A DNA stretch of 64,000 bases, taken from contig JBOEGR010000013.1 of assembly GCA_050633525.1 (NCBI GenBank), forward strand, positions 62,001 through 126,000. Direction: 5' to 3'. Below are positions 1 to 8,750 of this stretch, one piece after another (positions within the stretch are counted from its first letter, which is position 1; every line of letters begins with the position of its first letter). The stretch comes from CANLBN01 sp050633525. Its GTDB lineage: Bacteria > Pseudomonadota > Gammaproteobacteria > Pseudomonadales > Cellvibrionaceae. A program made the position numbers and the translations under genes. The notes under the pieces were generated by a model that saw only the letters and a list, made by a program, of their open reading frames with translations, searched no databases and was not told the DNA's origin.

Positions 1-183
1 AAATATGCCTGAGAAATCATTAAACAAATACCATGCATAGACGTATACGCATAGACAAGCAAGAGCAGTGTTTTGTAACCATATAGGCGAAGTGATTAGG
101 TGATTTTGTCCATCGAATAGCTTCTGGGGCTTGAAAAATATAGTTCGATTATTTTCAGTGGCAATATCTTTTTTATTTTTCAT
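1..183 (-). CDS. Partial membrane protein, N-terminal 61 residues
   Basis: An open reading frame runs on the minus strand from an ATG at 183-181 through the window edge without a stop, so only the first 61 residues are visible. The start reads MKNKKDIATENN. After a polar stretch of about 35 residues a hydrophobic segment rich in Leu, Cys, Val, Tyr and Trp (about 38-54) looks like a first transmembrane helix. There is no strong Shine-Dalgarno in front. It lies next to an LPS/glycan gene block, so an O-antigen ligase, polymerase or other polytopic glycan protein is possible, but the family cannot be recognised from this fragment. The open frame to the edge and the start-plus-helix pattern are seen; the role is not. 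Confidence 0.45.
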   Translation of the reverse strand, partial: MKNKKDIATENNRTIFFKPQKLFDGQNHLITSPIWLQNTALACLCVYVYAWYLFNDFSGIF

Positions 184-407
184 ACGGTCTATGTTTTTTT
201 AAAGGCTGGTAGATAATAATTTTACCCGAAAGAGTGTTGCTTCTGCTACTGATCATTTATATAAAAAGCTATTTTTTTGATTTTGCTATTCGTTTTTTGT
301 AGTAATTACATAAAGCCAGCTATAGATTTTATATATGCTTTATTGTGTTTTAAAAATGTCTTAATGAAAGCTGTACGCCTAAATAATAAAAGTTAAAGGG
401 GTAAGGT

Positions 408-1307
408 GTGTTATCTTATTTTTTGAAAAAAGTGCTTCGTCGCCATGATGAAAAGAACAATCTGAAATTAAAGGCGCTTATGCGTGAGACTATGTTGGAG
501 AGTTTATCATTAACTTCTTCGGATATTGGTATTGGTAACGATAAAGAACATTCTATTATTGTATCCCTGACATCTTTTGAGAAGCGGATTGATAATTTAT
601 ATATTTGTATAGAAAGTCTTTTTCAGCAAAGTTTAAAAGCAGATAAAATTATATTGTGGTTATCGAAAAAGAACTTTTTAGAAAAGGCCTTACCTGAAAA
701 CCTTCTTCGCCTTCAGTCTAGAGGTTTATCTATAAAATGGGTGGATGACGATATAGGGCCATATAAGAAAATAATTTATTCTCTAAGAGCGTTTCCTGAG
801 TCAATCATTGTTACTGTCGATGATGATGTAATGTATCCGGCGGATACTGTTGACCTTTTATATCAATCTTATCTAAAAAATCCTCAATTTATACATTGTA
901 ATCGTGCTTTTTTAATGAAAAAAAGGGGTAGGGTATTTTCAAAATACAGTAGTTGGATGTTGGCAAATAATAATTTAAAACCACGATATGATGTTTTTCC
1001 AACTGGAATCGCTGGGGTTTTATATCCCCCAGGATCTTTAGATAAAGAAGTAAATAATCAGAAAATATTTATGGATTTGTGTCCTAATGCTGATGATGTA
1101 TGGCTAAAAGCAATGAGCTTAAAGGCAGGTGTTAAAGTTATAAAAGTTAACGACGAGCGTCCTTGGAAAGGTCGATTTTTAATCGTAAGTGATACGCAAA
1201 GTAATTCTTTGAAAAAAATAAATTGGAAAAAAATAGGGGGTAATGATGAGAAAATAAAAGCTGTCTTCGACTATTACCAATTGTATGATTTTCCTGAAAA
1301 AAATTAA
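408..1307 (+). CDS. Glycosyltransferase (paralogue of the 4940-5854 gene)
   Basis: Probable glycosyltransferase of surface glycan or LPS synthesis, acting at the inner face of the cytoplasmic membrane. The 299-residue protein has an N-terminal Rossmann-like segment with VSLTSFEKR (about 52-60), an acidic DDD triplet at 138-140 in TVDDDVMYP that fits a DXD-type nucleotide-sugar metal site, and a conserved ADDVWLKAMSL segment at 228-238. These three segments recur almost unchanged in the minus-strand gene at 4940-5854. The start is a GTG at 408 preceded by AAGGGGTAAGG. It heads a tight plus-strand run of four glycan genes (8-nt gap to the next). Base composition is very AT-rich, as is usual for exchanged glycan clusters. 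Sugar and acceptor cannot be told. Confidence 0.75.
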   Translation: MLSYFLKKVLRRHDEKNNLKLKALMRETMLESLSLTSSDIGIGNDKEHSIIVSLTSFEKRIDNLYICIESLFQQSLKADKIILWLSKKNFLEKALPENLLRLQSRGLSIKWVDDDIGPYKKIIYSLRAFPESIIVTVDDDVMYPADTVDLLYQSYLKNPQFIHCNRAFLMKKRGRVFSKYSSWMLANNNLKPRYDVFPTGIAGVLYPPGSLDKEVNNQKIFMDLCPNADDVWLKAMSLKAGVKVIKVNDERPWKGRFLIVSDTQSNSLKKINWKKIGGNDEKIKAVFDYYQLYDFPEKN

Positions 1308-1315
1308 TTTTCTTT

Positions 1316-2188
1316 ATGGGGCATTTAAATAAATGCGATCGATTAATGTTTGATGATATAAGAGATAAGCTCACAATTATTATTGTTTCGTTTAATAGCG
1401 GAGAAGTAATCCTAAATAATTTAGGTGGGTTAATACGCTCTAATATATGCGATGTAATCGTCGTTGATAATGCTAGCACCGATGATAGTCGGATTTTGTT
1501 GAGAGATAATTTTCATTCGATAGATGTTATTGATTTGCCTGTTAATGTGGGATACGGACGCGCAGCAAATATAGCATTAAAAAAAATCGATACAGATTAT
1601 GGTTTATTACTTAATCCTGATGTTGCATTGGTTGAGGATAGTTTAAAAGAAGTATTTGAAAATGCTTTAGCTGCTTCAGAGTCTGCTGCTGTTTTCTCGC
1701 CAGCTTTAAGAGACGAGGAGTTTTTTAAGCAAGGTAATATTTTTGTTGAGTATTTGATCGGTGCTTTTTTACTTTTCAAGATGGATGCTTTAAAGAATGT
1801 AGGTTACTTTGAGGAAAGTATATTTTTATTCTATGAAGAAAAGGATTTAGAGGCAAGACTCATTGATCACGGCTATAAGCTTATACTTCAAAGTGATATT
1901 TATGTCAGGCATTTTAAATCATCATCGACGAAATCCACTAAGAAAATTGTTTTTTTGCGCAATTGGCATGTTGCATGGTCTGCACTTTTTTACTCCTATA
2001 AACATAGTCTTATAAGTAGAAAAATATCTGGATATCTTTTGGCTATGAAATATGGCTTAAAAGCAATTTTTAATGTTGGCGATAAAAGGATAAAATATAA
2101 GGCAAGATTCTTAGGTTCCATTGCTTATATGAAAGGCGAAAAAGCATTTTCGAAAAGCGGTTATGGTCAGCATTCAGAGAAGTTGTAA
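1316..2188 (+). CDS. Family 2 glycosyltransferase
   Basis: GT2 (GT-A fold) transferase of 290 residues, of the rhamnosyltransferase-like type that moves a sugar from a nucleotide donor to a growing glycan. It shows IIIVSFNSGE (about 21-30), the donor-site VVDNASTDDS (about 48-57), NVGYGRAANIA (about 77-87) and the DXD-equivalent LNPDVAL (about 97-103). A later EKDLEARLIDHGYK segment matches the ED-containing acceptor/base region of GT2 enzymes. The start at 1316 has no clear Shine-Dalgarno; the Met at residue 12 (1349) is an alternative that keeps the whole domain. It sits 8 nt after the previous gene and 21 nt before glf. The donor could be rhamnose or galactofuranose, the latter suggested only by the neighbouring glf. 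Confidence 0.85.
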   Translation: MGHLNKCDRLMFDDIRDKLTIIIVSFNSGEVILNNLGGLIRSNICDVIVVDNASTDDSRILLRDNFHSIDVIDLPVNVGYGRAANIALKKIDTDYGLLLNPDVALVEDSLKEVFENALAASESAAVFSPALRDEEFFKQGNIFVEYLIGAFLLFKMDALKNVGYFEESIFLFYEEKDLEARLIDHGYKLILQSDIYVRHFKSSSTKSTKKIVFLRNWHVAWSALFYSYKHSLISRKISGYLLAMKYGLKAIFNVGDKRIKYKARFLGSIAYMKGEKAFSKSGYGQHSEKL

Positions 2189-2209
2189 AAATATGGGTTT
2201 TTTTCATTT

Positions 2210-3355
2210 ATGAAAGTGGCAATTGTGGGTGCAGGTTTTTCCGGTGCCGTTATGGCTTATAGGTTAGCTAGAGCGGGTTTTAATATCGATGTTTATGATG
2301 AAAGAAACGTTGTTGGAGGAAACTGTTATTCAGAAAAAGATAAAGAGACCGATATAATAATACATAAATACGGTCCTCATATATTTCATACCGATAACAC
2401 TGAAGTATGGAATTTTATCAATCAGTTTTCAGAATTTTACCCTTATGTTAATCGCGTTAAAACGACGGTTGAGAATCGAGTGTACTCTTTGCCGATAAAT
2501 TTGCATACGATCAACCAATTTTTTGAAAAAAGCTTTAGTCCGGATCAAGCCATTTCATATATTAAGTCGATCGCCTGTGGAAATATCGAGGCTCCCTCTA
2601 GTTTTGAAGAGCAAGCTCTAAAATTTGTAGGAAAAGAGTTATATGAAGCTTTTTTTAAAGGTTATACCATAAAGCAGTGGGGTGTTTGCCCTGCAAACTT
2701 ACCTGCTAGCATCTTAAAAAGATTACCCTTACGTTTTAACTACGATGATAATTATTTTAACCATCGGTATCAGGGAATGCCTATTGACGGTTATACGCCA
2801 ATCATTCAAAAACTATTAGATCACCCCTCTATCAAGGTATTCCTAAATCAAAAGATAGATAAAAGCATCGCTCAAGAATATACTCACGTATTTAATACTG
2901 GCCCGCTAGATGGTTGGTTTAATTTTAGTGAAGGCCATTTAGGTTATAGAACATTAGATTTTAAAAAAGAGACTCACGTTGGCGATTATCAGGGCTGTGC
3001 AGTGATGAATTACGGCGATCAAGATATTCCTTATACTCGTATTACGGAGCATAAGCACTTTTCACCTTGGGTAAATCATGAAAAAACTGTGATCTATAAA
3101 GAATATAGTCGTGCTTGTGGAAAAAATGATATTCCTTATTATCCTATCCGTCTATTAGAAGAGAAGGCCTTGTTGTCAAAGTATATATCTTTAGCCAAAC
3201 AAGAAAAAAATGTTAGTTTTCTAGGTCGTTTAGGGACATATCGTTATCTTGATATGGATGTAACAATACATGAGGCTCTCCAGGCAACCGATATAGTCAT
3301 TGAAAAAACACATCAAAAAGACAATATTCCTGTATTTTTCAATCAACTCTTATAA
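2210..3355 (+). CDS. glf: UDP-galactopyranose mutase
   Basis: Flavoenzyme converting UDP-galactopyranose to UDP-galactofuranose in the cytoplasm, supplying Galf for surface glycans. The 381-residue length is usual. The N-terminal dinucleotide motif VGAGFSGAVMA (about 5-15), the ERNVVGGNC segment and the family signature HKYGPHIFHT (about 52-61) are all present, as is the C-terminal FLGRLGTYRYLDMD segment (about 336-349) of the FAD site. It lies between two glycosyltransferase genes (21 and 18 nt gaps) and is probably co-transcribed with them. Its presence is the best clue that the glycan contains galactofuranose; one neighbouring transferase is then the likely galactofuranosyltransferase. Confidence 0.96.
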   Translation: MKVAIVGAGFSGAVMAYRLARAGFNIDVYDERNVVGGNCYSEKDKETDIIIHKYGPHIFHTDNTEVWNFINQFSEFYPYVNRVKTTVENRVYSLPINLHTINQFFEKSFSPDQAISYIKSIACGNIEAPSSFEEQALKFVGKELYEAFFKGYTIKQWGVCPANLPASILKRLPLRFNYDDNYFNHRYQGMPIDGYTPIIQKLLDHPSIKVFLNQKIDKSIAQEYTHVFNTGPLDGWFNFSEGHLGYRTLDFKKETHVGDYQGCAVMNYGDQDIPYTRITEHKHFSPWVNHEKTVIYKEYSRACGKNDIPYYPIRLLEEKALLSKYISLAKQEKNVSFLGRLGTYRYLDMDVTIHEALQATDIVIEKTHQKDNIPVFFNQLL

Positions 3356-3373
3356 CAATATTTTAGGCATGAA

Positions 3374-4324
3374 ATGAAAAGAATTTATGTGTGTTGCCCA
3401 GGTAATAGTGTGACTGGTGGCCCAGAATTATTGCATCAGTTAGTAGATGCCCTTCGATCTAGAGGCAATAATGCGCATATTGTATATTACCCTTTTGATA
3501 AAACATTTCAGATTCCTGAAAAATATACCCATTATAATGTTGCTGTTGCCACTAGTGATGAATGCGGTGACGGAATTGTTATTTTGCCAGAAGAGAGGAC
3601 GGCTTTCGTAGATCATTTTGTAAATTCTGATATTTATATTTGGTGGCTCTCTGTCGATAGTTATTTTGGAAAAAGTTCTCGGCACAACGGGCGTAGTTAT
3701 TTTAAGTATATTAAAAGACTTCTGAATGGTCGTTCTAAACCCATGTCTTCTCTTAAGAAGTATAAACACTTGGTGCAGAGCGAGTACGCAAAACACTTTC
3801 TTAAGCGTCACAATATTGATAGCCTTCTTTTAAGTGATTATCTCAACGAGGCACACTTTTCTAATACGCAGTATCGATTTGATAGAAAAAATCAAGTTTT
3901 GTACAATCCCAAAAAAGGTTATCGTGTCACAAGTAAATTGATTAAAGCATTTCCTAGTATTCAATTTATTCCTTTGCAAAACATGTCACCTGAAGAGGTG
4001 GCTGCCATTTTGAGAGAAAGCAAAGTTTACATTGATTTTGGTAGTCACCCAGGAAAAGACCGTTTTCCCAGAGAGGCCGCTATGGCTGGGTGTTGTGTGA
4101 TTACTGGGCAGAGAGGTAGTGCAAAAAATAAAGTGGATATAGCTATTCCAGAAAAATATAAATTAAAAGAAAATTCTTTTTCATTTTTAGAAAAATTTGA
4201 AATGATAGTAATGGAATCCTTAAATAATTATGAGGCTTCTTTTAAGGATTTTGAGTTTTATAGAGAAAAAATTTCTAGGGAAAAAAACCTTTTTGATGAG
4301 CAGGTAGAATCTATTTTTTGTTAA
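3374..4324 (+). CDS. GT4-like glycosyltransferase
   Basis: Likely GT-B fold glycosyltransferase of 316 residues. The N-terminus has the GGPELLHQLVDALRSRG segment (about 16-32), the typical acceptor-side start of GT4-like proteins. Near the C-terminus, HPGKDRFPREAAMAGCCVI (about 222-240) is the region where GT4 enzymes carry the E-x7-E nucleotide-sugar motif; here one Glu of REAAMAG is clear. The middle of the protein is divergent and the donor is unknown. It is the last gene of the plus-strand glycan run, 18 nt after glf, and ends 2 nt from the convergent yrbL-like gene, so there is no room for a separate terminator. Confidence 0.7.
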   Translation: MKRIYVCCPGNSVTGGPELLHQLVDALRSRGNNAHIVYYPFDKTFQIPEKYTHYNVAVATSDECGDGIVILPEERTAFVDHFVNSDIYIWWLSVDSYFGKSSRHNGRSYFKYIKRLLNGRSKPMSSLKKYKHLVQSEYAKHFLKRHNIDSLLLSDYLNEAHFSNTQYRFDRKNQVLYNPKKGYRVTSKLIKAFPSIQFIPLQNMSPEEVAAILRESKVYIDFGSHPGKDRFPREAAMAGCCVITGQRGSAKNKVDIAIPEKYKLKENSFSFLEKFEMIVMESLNNYEASFKDFEFYREKISREKNLFDEQVESIFC

Positions 4325-4326
4325 TT

Positions 4327-4947
4327 TTAGTTAGAAGCTAAAAATCTTTCGACTCTTGATTTAAGTTTGTCGGCTCTTTTTTTGTTTCCTCTTAAATTAT
4401 ACTTTCTCCAGTAGGATCTAAGTGTGGGTAGATATCTTCCTCCAATACCATCGACTAAGACGAAGTGTTCGTTTTCTTCGCTCCATATCAGATTGTCTAG
4501 CCATAAGTCTCGGATAATAATATGTACATTTAGCATCCATGAAAGAAAATCGTTTAAAGCATTTTCATGCTTTTCCGTGTAACGTTTTTGTTTGATTATA
4601 TCGCCTAAACTATCGCCAATAGAGCCGTCAAGCTTTCTAACTGCATCGACCACCACGCCAAATCCCATATCGGTATCTACAAAACCGGTTATGTTTTGTA
4701 GAAAGCGTTTATTCTCTATGTCTTCTTCTCTGCTGGCAATGTGTTCTATAATCATATTCGAAAAAAACCAGTAATGAGTTAAGCGTCTGAGGCGATAAGT
4801 CAAAGATCGGTTTTTTTTCATAAATTTAATATAGTCAGGGTTAATCACTTTAATTAATTTTGATTTGTCTTCAGGGTGAAAATAAACAATTTTTTCGCCC
4901 CCCTTGCCTACGTACTCAGTATCTTTTAACTTAATCATCTTACGCAT
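4327..4947 (-). CDS. yrbL: YrbL family kinase-like protein
   Basis: YrbL family protein (known in enterobacteria as a PhoP-regulated gene product of unknown biochemical role), 206 residues. The fold looks protein-kinase-like: a GKGGEKIVYFHP segment near residue 14 resembles a glycine loop, LIKVI follows as a candidate ATP-lysine strand, and near residue 155 IIIRDLWLDNLIW followed by FVLVDGIGG mimics the kinase catalytic loop (D...N) and metal-binding DG. Its start codon overlaps the end of the upstream glycosyltransferase by 8 nt, implying translational coupling; an in-frame ATG at 4938 is an alternative start. Set among LPS genes, a role as a sugar or LPS-core kinase is a reasonable but unproven inference. 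Confidence 0.8.
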   Translation of the reverse strand: MRKMIKLKDTEYVGKGGEKIVYFHPEDKSKLIKVINPDYIKFMKKNRSLTYRLRRLTHYWFFSNMIIEHIASREEDIENKRFLQNITGFVDTDMGFGVVVDAVRKLDGSIGDSLGDIIKQKRYTEKHENALNDFLSWMLNVHIIIRDLWLDNLIWSEENEHFVLVDGIGGRYLPTLRSYWRKYNLRGNKKRADKLKSRVERFLASN

Positions 4948-5854
4948 TTTCTAGTTTTTTAATCAGTGAATACTCTTCAAACACCCGCTTTACCTTTGCG
5001 TCATTTCCATTTGTTTTCTTGTTTGAACGTTTTAAAGTAACTTCTTGTGAAAGAGGTATGTTTGGGCAATCAAATGAAAACGGCCGAGTTCTTTTTATTG
5101 TTCTACACGATATTCCTTTTTTCAAACTCATTGCTTTTAGCCATACATCATCGGCTTTTGGGCATAATTTCATAAATTTTTCTTTGTTTAGTGCGTCCTG
5201 ATGTAGGCAGCCTGGAAAGTACAATACCCCGCCTACGCCAGTTGGAAATATTGATAAAGAAGCGTTCTCGAGCTGGCTTGAGTAATCCCATTTTTTATAT
5301 GGCATTATTGTTTTATGTTCCACTAAAATTTTATGGCCACGGTGGCAATGTATAACCTGGTTTTCTTTATAATAAGCACGATATAATTTTTCAATAGTGT
5401 CTAAAGAGTAAAGAATATCATCATCCGCTGTAATGATTAAGCTTTCAGGATTCTCTTTTAGTGTGTAAAAATATTTTGTATAAGGTCCTAAATCTTCATC
5501 ATAGAGCCGAATTTCTAGCCCTCTTTTTTCTAGCATTTTTAATGATAACGGTATATCAGATGGTTCTATATTTTCTTTTCCTAGGCATAGGATAATACGG
5601 TCTGCTTTTATGGTTTGCTGCATTAAACTTTCAATAGTGTAAGCGACATTGTCTAAACGTGGTTTTATAGACGTTAAGGAAACAATAATTTCCTGATCTA
5701 GGCTATTTCCTACGCCACTAGCAGTGCTATTTAATATATTTTTTTGGTATTCGGTGCATAATAACAGTGCCTTTTGTTCGCATAATCTCGCAAGGTTTTC
5801 TGCTTTTTTTTTCTTTTTCCTATCTTGTTTTGAGAATGGGTTGTGAATGTTCAA
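4940..5854 (-). CDS. Glycosyltransferase (paralogue of the 408-1307 gene)
   Basis: Second member of the paralogous glycosyltransferase pair, 304 residues. It shares VSLTSIKPRLDN (about 58-69), an acidic DDD at 144-146, FPTGVGGVLYFPG and ADDVWLKAMSL with the plus-strand gene at 408. The N-terminus has a basic patch (KKKKK, about 13-17) that could bind the membrane surface. The start is TTG at 5854, one nucleotide after the stop of the upstream gene, with GGAG placed 9-10 nt upstream inside that gene; this tight coupling supports the TTG. It forms a minus-strand operon ELM1-like > GT > yrbL. Function is presumed LPS core or surface glycan sugar transfer; donor unknown. Confidence 0.75.
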   Translation of the reverse strand: MNIHNPFSKQDRKKKKKAENLARLCEQKALLLCTEYQKNILNSTASGVGNSLDQEIIVSLTSIKPRLDNVAYTIESLMQQTIKADRIILCLGKENIEPSDIPLSLKMLEKRGLEIRLYDEDLGPYTKYFYTLKENPESLIITADDDILYSLDTIEKLYRAYYKENQVIHCHRGHKILVEHKTIMPYKKWDYSSQLENASLSIFPTGVGGVLYFPGCLHQDALNKEKFMKLCPKADDVWLKAMSLKKGISCRTIKRTRPFSFDCPNIPLSQEVTLKRSNKKTNGNDAKVKRVFEEYSLIKKLENA

Positions 5855-5855
5855 T

Positions 5856-6782
5856 TTATAGCTCCAGTAGCGCGATAGCTTTTTTGATCGTTTGGTCTAA
5901 ATCAATTTTTTTTCTATTATTAGTCCCAGAATTATTCTTACTTAAAAACCCTTTATTGATGAGATAATTATTGGCTTGGCTTATTTTGCCCTTTTTATCC
6001 TTTTCATCGAGCTGTATTAAGTTAATTGATGCATTGGTCATTAATGCTTCTGAGATCATGGATGGTGAGTCTGGTGTAATCCAAATTTCTCCCGCTGTTT
6101 CTAAAGTTGATGCAAGCCACTGTTTAGGTAGGTCTTGATGCTTGAGTATTTTAACGTGAGTTTGGTGTGTACAGGCTTCTCGAATAAAGTCTATAGAGTC
6201 CTCGGGCGTTCGACGAGATGTGGATACCTGCCATGTCATATATTCAGGAGAAGTATCGACGATGTCTTTAATTTGTTTAGCTATTTTTTGCGAGTCCCAA
6301 TGATAATGCTGGCTTTCTCCGCCGAGTAATATTAGCCCTTGTTCTTTTATCGGTTTGCTATCTATTGGGGGCGCTAGTGCCGTTGGCGTAATGACCACAT
6401 TGTTTGGTTGCGATTGGTCAATATAGTCATGCCAAGGAGCTAGGATGGCGTCAAATAATGAACTGGGTAGTGAAGGCGACATAATAACGAGTGACTTACA
6501 ACGATGATATCGTTTAGCTGCTAGCAACGGCAGGTGAGTTTTATGCCCAGCGCCAATAACAAGCTGAGGGGAGCTCTTTTTGGGGTAAAGAGCTAATTTA
6601 ATATTAAGTAACCAGGCAAAGAAATAATAAATCGAAGTATGTTTTACATGAATATCAGTTGACTCGATAGAATAGTATTTCTCTAGCCCATCTATAAATG
6701 CTTGGCTTTGTTTTTCATGGCCTACTTTTCCGTCGATAAAGCGCCAAATGATGATTTTAGGGAGTTCAGTTGATAGAGTCAT
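5856..6782 (-). CDS. ELM1/DUF1022 family protein
   Basis: Member of the mitochondrial fission ELM1-like family (GT-B-like fold, formerly DUF1022), common next to LPS genes in proteobacteria; its reaction is not established. The conserved N-terminal IWRFIDGKVGHEKQSQ is at about residues 12-27 and a C-terminal WITPDSPSMISEAL segment looks like a GT-B nucleotide-sugar site. I prefer the ATG at 6782 (308 residues): the frame also has a GTG at 6815, but the extra 11 residues are unlike the family and neither start has a strong Shine-Dalgarno. It is divergent from msbA and heads the operon with the paralogous GT and yrbL. A sugar-transfer role is inferred from fold and neighbours only. Confidence 0.82.
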   Translation of the reverse strand: MTLSTELPKIIIWRFIDGKVGHEKQSQAFIDGLEKYYSIESTDIHVKHTSIYYFFAWLLNIKLALYPKKSSPQLVIGAGHKTHLPLLAAKRYHRCKSLVIMSPSLPSSLFDAILAPWHDYIDQSQPNNVVITPTALAPPIDSKPIKEQGLILLGGESQHYHWDSQKIAKQIKDIVDTSPEYMTWQVSTSRRTPEDSIDFIREACTHQTHVKILKHQDLPKQWLASTLETAGEIWITPDSPSMISEALMTNASINLIQLDEKDKKGKISQANNYLINKGFLSKNNSGTNNRKKIDLDQTIKKAIALLEL

Positions 6783-6854
6783 GAGTATGGCGATCAAGTT
6801 ATGTGATCTAATCACATTTTCTGTTCAAATCAGCCCAAAAAGGCGAGTGGTAAA

Positions 6855-6883
6855 GGCAGAAGGTAGTCGTTGCATGGTAAACT
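6855..6883 (+). promoter_or_regulatory. Extended -10 promoter candidate for msbA-waaA
   Basis: TGGTAAACT at 6875-6883 is an extended -10 element (TGn then TAAACT); no good -35 lies 17 bp upstream, as expected for this promoter type. The same CATGGTAAACT string precedes ygfB at about 33979-33989. It lies about 85 nt before the preferred msbA ATG. Confidence 0.4.
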
Positions 6884-6968
6884 AGGCGCTTTTTTTGTTC
6901 TACCCTTATCCCGAGCCGCCCGATGGGTCGGTAATGATAAGCTCGATCACAGGTTATTGACAAATTCT

Positions 6969-8750
6969 ATGAGTACCGATCAACCATCAATGAGCGCATC
7001 GCAATTGTACCTTAAGTTGCTTGTTTATATTAAACCGTTTTGGTTTATGTTTGGCTTGGGTATTTTGGGCAATGTGATTTTTGCCTTGTCTCAGGCTGCT
7101 TTTGCAGAGTTAATGCGTTACATGACCGGAGCTATTGGGGTGGATCCTATGGCTCGTTGGTTGATCCCTGCGTTCTTGGTGGGGATATTTATTGTACGCG
7201 GTTTAGGCTCTTTTATTGGCGATTATGGTTTTACACGGGTTGCTTTTGGCGTGGTACATCAATTGCGTTTAGATCTTTTTAATCATATAACCTACCTTCC
7301 CGGCGCGGCGATCGAAAAGCAAAACTCCAGTGAATTAGTATCTCGAATTACTTTTGATTCTCTTCAGGTTACACAATCCGTCACAAACTCACTCAAAACT
7401 CTAGTCAGAGAAGGCGCAACGGTCATCGTATTAATGGCTTATTTGTTGTGGATTAACTGGCTGGCAACCTCTGTCTTTATCATTATCGCCCCCTTAGTTC
7501 TGTGGTGTTTACTTAAAGTCAGTAAGCGTTTGCGGAAATTGGCAAAAAGTATTCAGCATAGTATGGGTGATCTCACACATGTTTGTGCAGAGATGATTAA
7601 TAATTTTCGAGTGATGCGTATTTTTGGTGGTGAAGAGTATGAAAAGGAGCGTTTTGCAAAAGCTAGCCGTCACAATGCGCAGCAGAATATTAAACGCAAT
7701 GTCACCTCAGCAGCAGCGGGGCCATTGATTCAATTGTTTGCCGTGATAGCGTTAGCTGTCTTAGTGTTCTTGGCATTATCTTTAATGAAAGAGGCTACAG
7801 CAGGGGATATTCTGGCCTATATCACCGCTGCAGCATTGATTCCCCAATCCATGCGTAAGTTAGGTAATATTCTTGGTTCTATTCAAAAAGGCGTTGCGGC
7901 AGCTGATAGTATTTTTAATCAGCTAGATGAGCCTCTAGAAGAAAATATACAAACGGGCGACTCAATTGATATTAAGGGTAAGGTTGAGTTTGATCGCTTA
8001 AGTTTTGCTTATGCTGATGATGCTGTCGCCCTAAAAGATATTAGCTTTACAGTTGAAGCGGGAAAAACAGTAGCATTGGTTGGACGGTCCGGTAGTGGTA
8101 AAACGACCTTGGCTAACCTTATTCCTCGTTTTTTATCTCATCAGCAGGGTCGCTTGTTGATAGATGGTCATCCCATTGAAAACTTAAGTTTAAAATCCTT
8201 GCGTAGTCAGATAGCTCTCGTTAATCAAAATATCACTTTATTTAACGATACCTTGGCTAAAAATATTGCCTATGGTGATATGCATAATGCCTCAGAAGAA
8301 GAGATTATAGCGGCAGCTAAAAAAGCTAACGCGTGGGAATTTATTGAAAAACTACCGGAGGGCTTGCAAACAGTAGTGGGCGAAAATGGTACGCGTTTAT
8401 CAGGTGGTCAGAGGCAGAGGATTGCAATCGCAAGAGCATTGTTAAAAGATGCTCCTATATTGATTCTTGATGAGGGAACGTCAGCCTTGGATACTGAGTC
8501 TGAACGACATATCCAAAGAGAGTTGCAGATAGCAAGTAAAGGCCGAACAACCATTGTAATTGCACACCGTTTATCGACCATCGAAAATGCAGATAGTATT
8601 GTTGTAATGGATCAGGGGAGTTTGGTCGAGCAGGGCACCCATAAAAAATTACTCTCTGCTAATGGCCACTACGCTCAATTGTATCAACAGGGTTTTTCTG
8701 AAGTAAATGAAAGCCCGGAAATGTCAGACGACAATATTGAATCGCCTTGA
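6969..8750 (+). CDS. msbA: Lipid A export permease/ATP-binding protein MsbA
   Basis: Half-size ABC exporter that flips core-lipid A across the inner membrane. The N-terminal half holds six predicted transmembrane helices; the C-terminal nucleotide-binding domain has Walker A GRSGSGKTT (about 372-380), signature LSGGQRQR and Walker B LILDEGTSALD, where Gly replaces the usual Ala of DEATSALD. The frame is open upstream to a TTG at 6870, but the ATG at 6969 (MSTDQPSM, 593 residues) fits the family length (E. coli 582) and puts the first helix at the expected place. Its TGA overlaps the waaA ATG by one base, so the two are translationally coupled. It neighbours other LPS genes. Confidence 0.95.
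   Translation: MSTDQPSMSASQLYLKLLVYIKPFWFMFGLGILGNVIFALSQAAFAELMRYMTGAIGVDPMARWLIPAFLVGIFIVRGLGSFIGDYGFTRVAFGVVHQLRLDLFNHITYLPGAAIEKQNSSELVSRITFDSLQVTQSVTNSLKTLVREGATVIVLMAYLLWINWLATSVFIIIAPLVLWCLLKVSKRLRKLAKSIQHSMGDLTHVCAEMINNFRVMRIFGGEEYEKERFAKASRHNAQQNIKRNVTSAAAGPLIQLFAVIALAVLVFLALSLMKEATAGDILAYITAAALIPQSMRKLGNILGSIQKGVAAADSIFNQLDEPLEENIQTGDSIDIKGKVEFDRLSFAYADDAVALKDISFTVEAGKTVALVGRSGSGKTTLANLIPRFLSHQQGRLLIDGHPIENLSLKSLRSQIALVNQNITLFNDTLAKNIAYGDMHNASEEEIIAAAKKANAWEFIEKLPEGLQTVVGENGTRLSGGQRQRIAIARALLKDAPILILDEGTSALDTESERHIQRELQIASKGRTTIVIAHRLSTIENADSIVVMDQGSLVEQGTHKKLLSANGHYAQLYQQGFSEVNESPEMSDDNIESP

Noticed and set aside
6870..6968. 33-codon N-terminal extension of MsbA from a TTG
   Set aside because: It covers the promoter candidate, has no family counterpart, and the ATG at 6969 gives the usual length.
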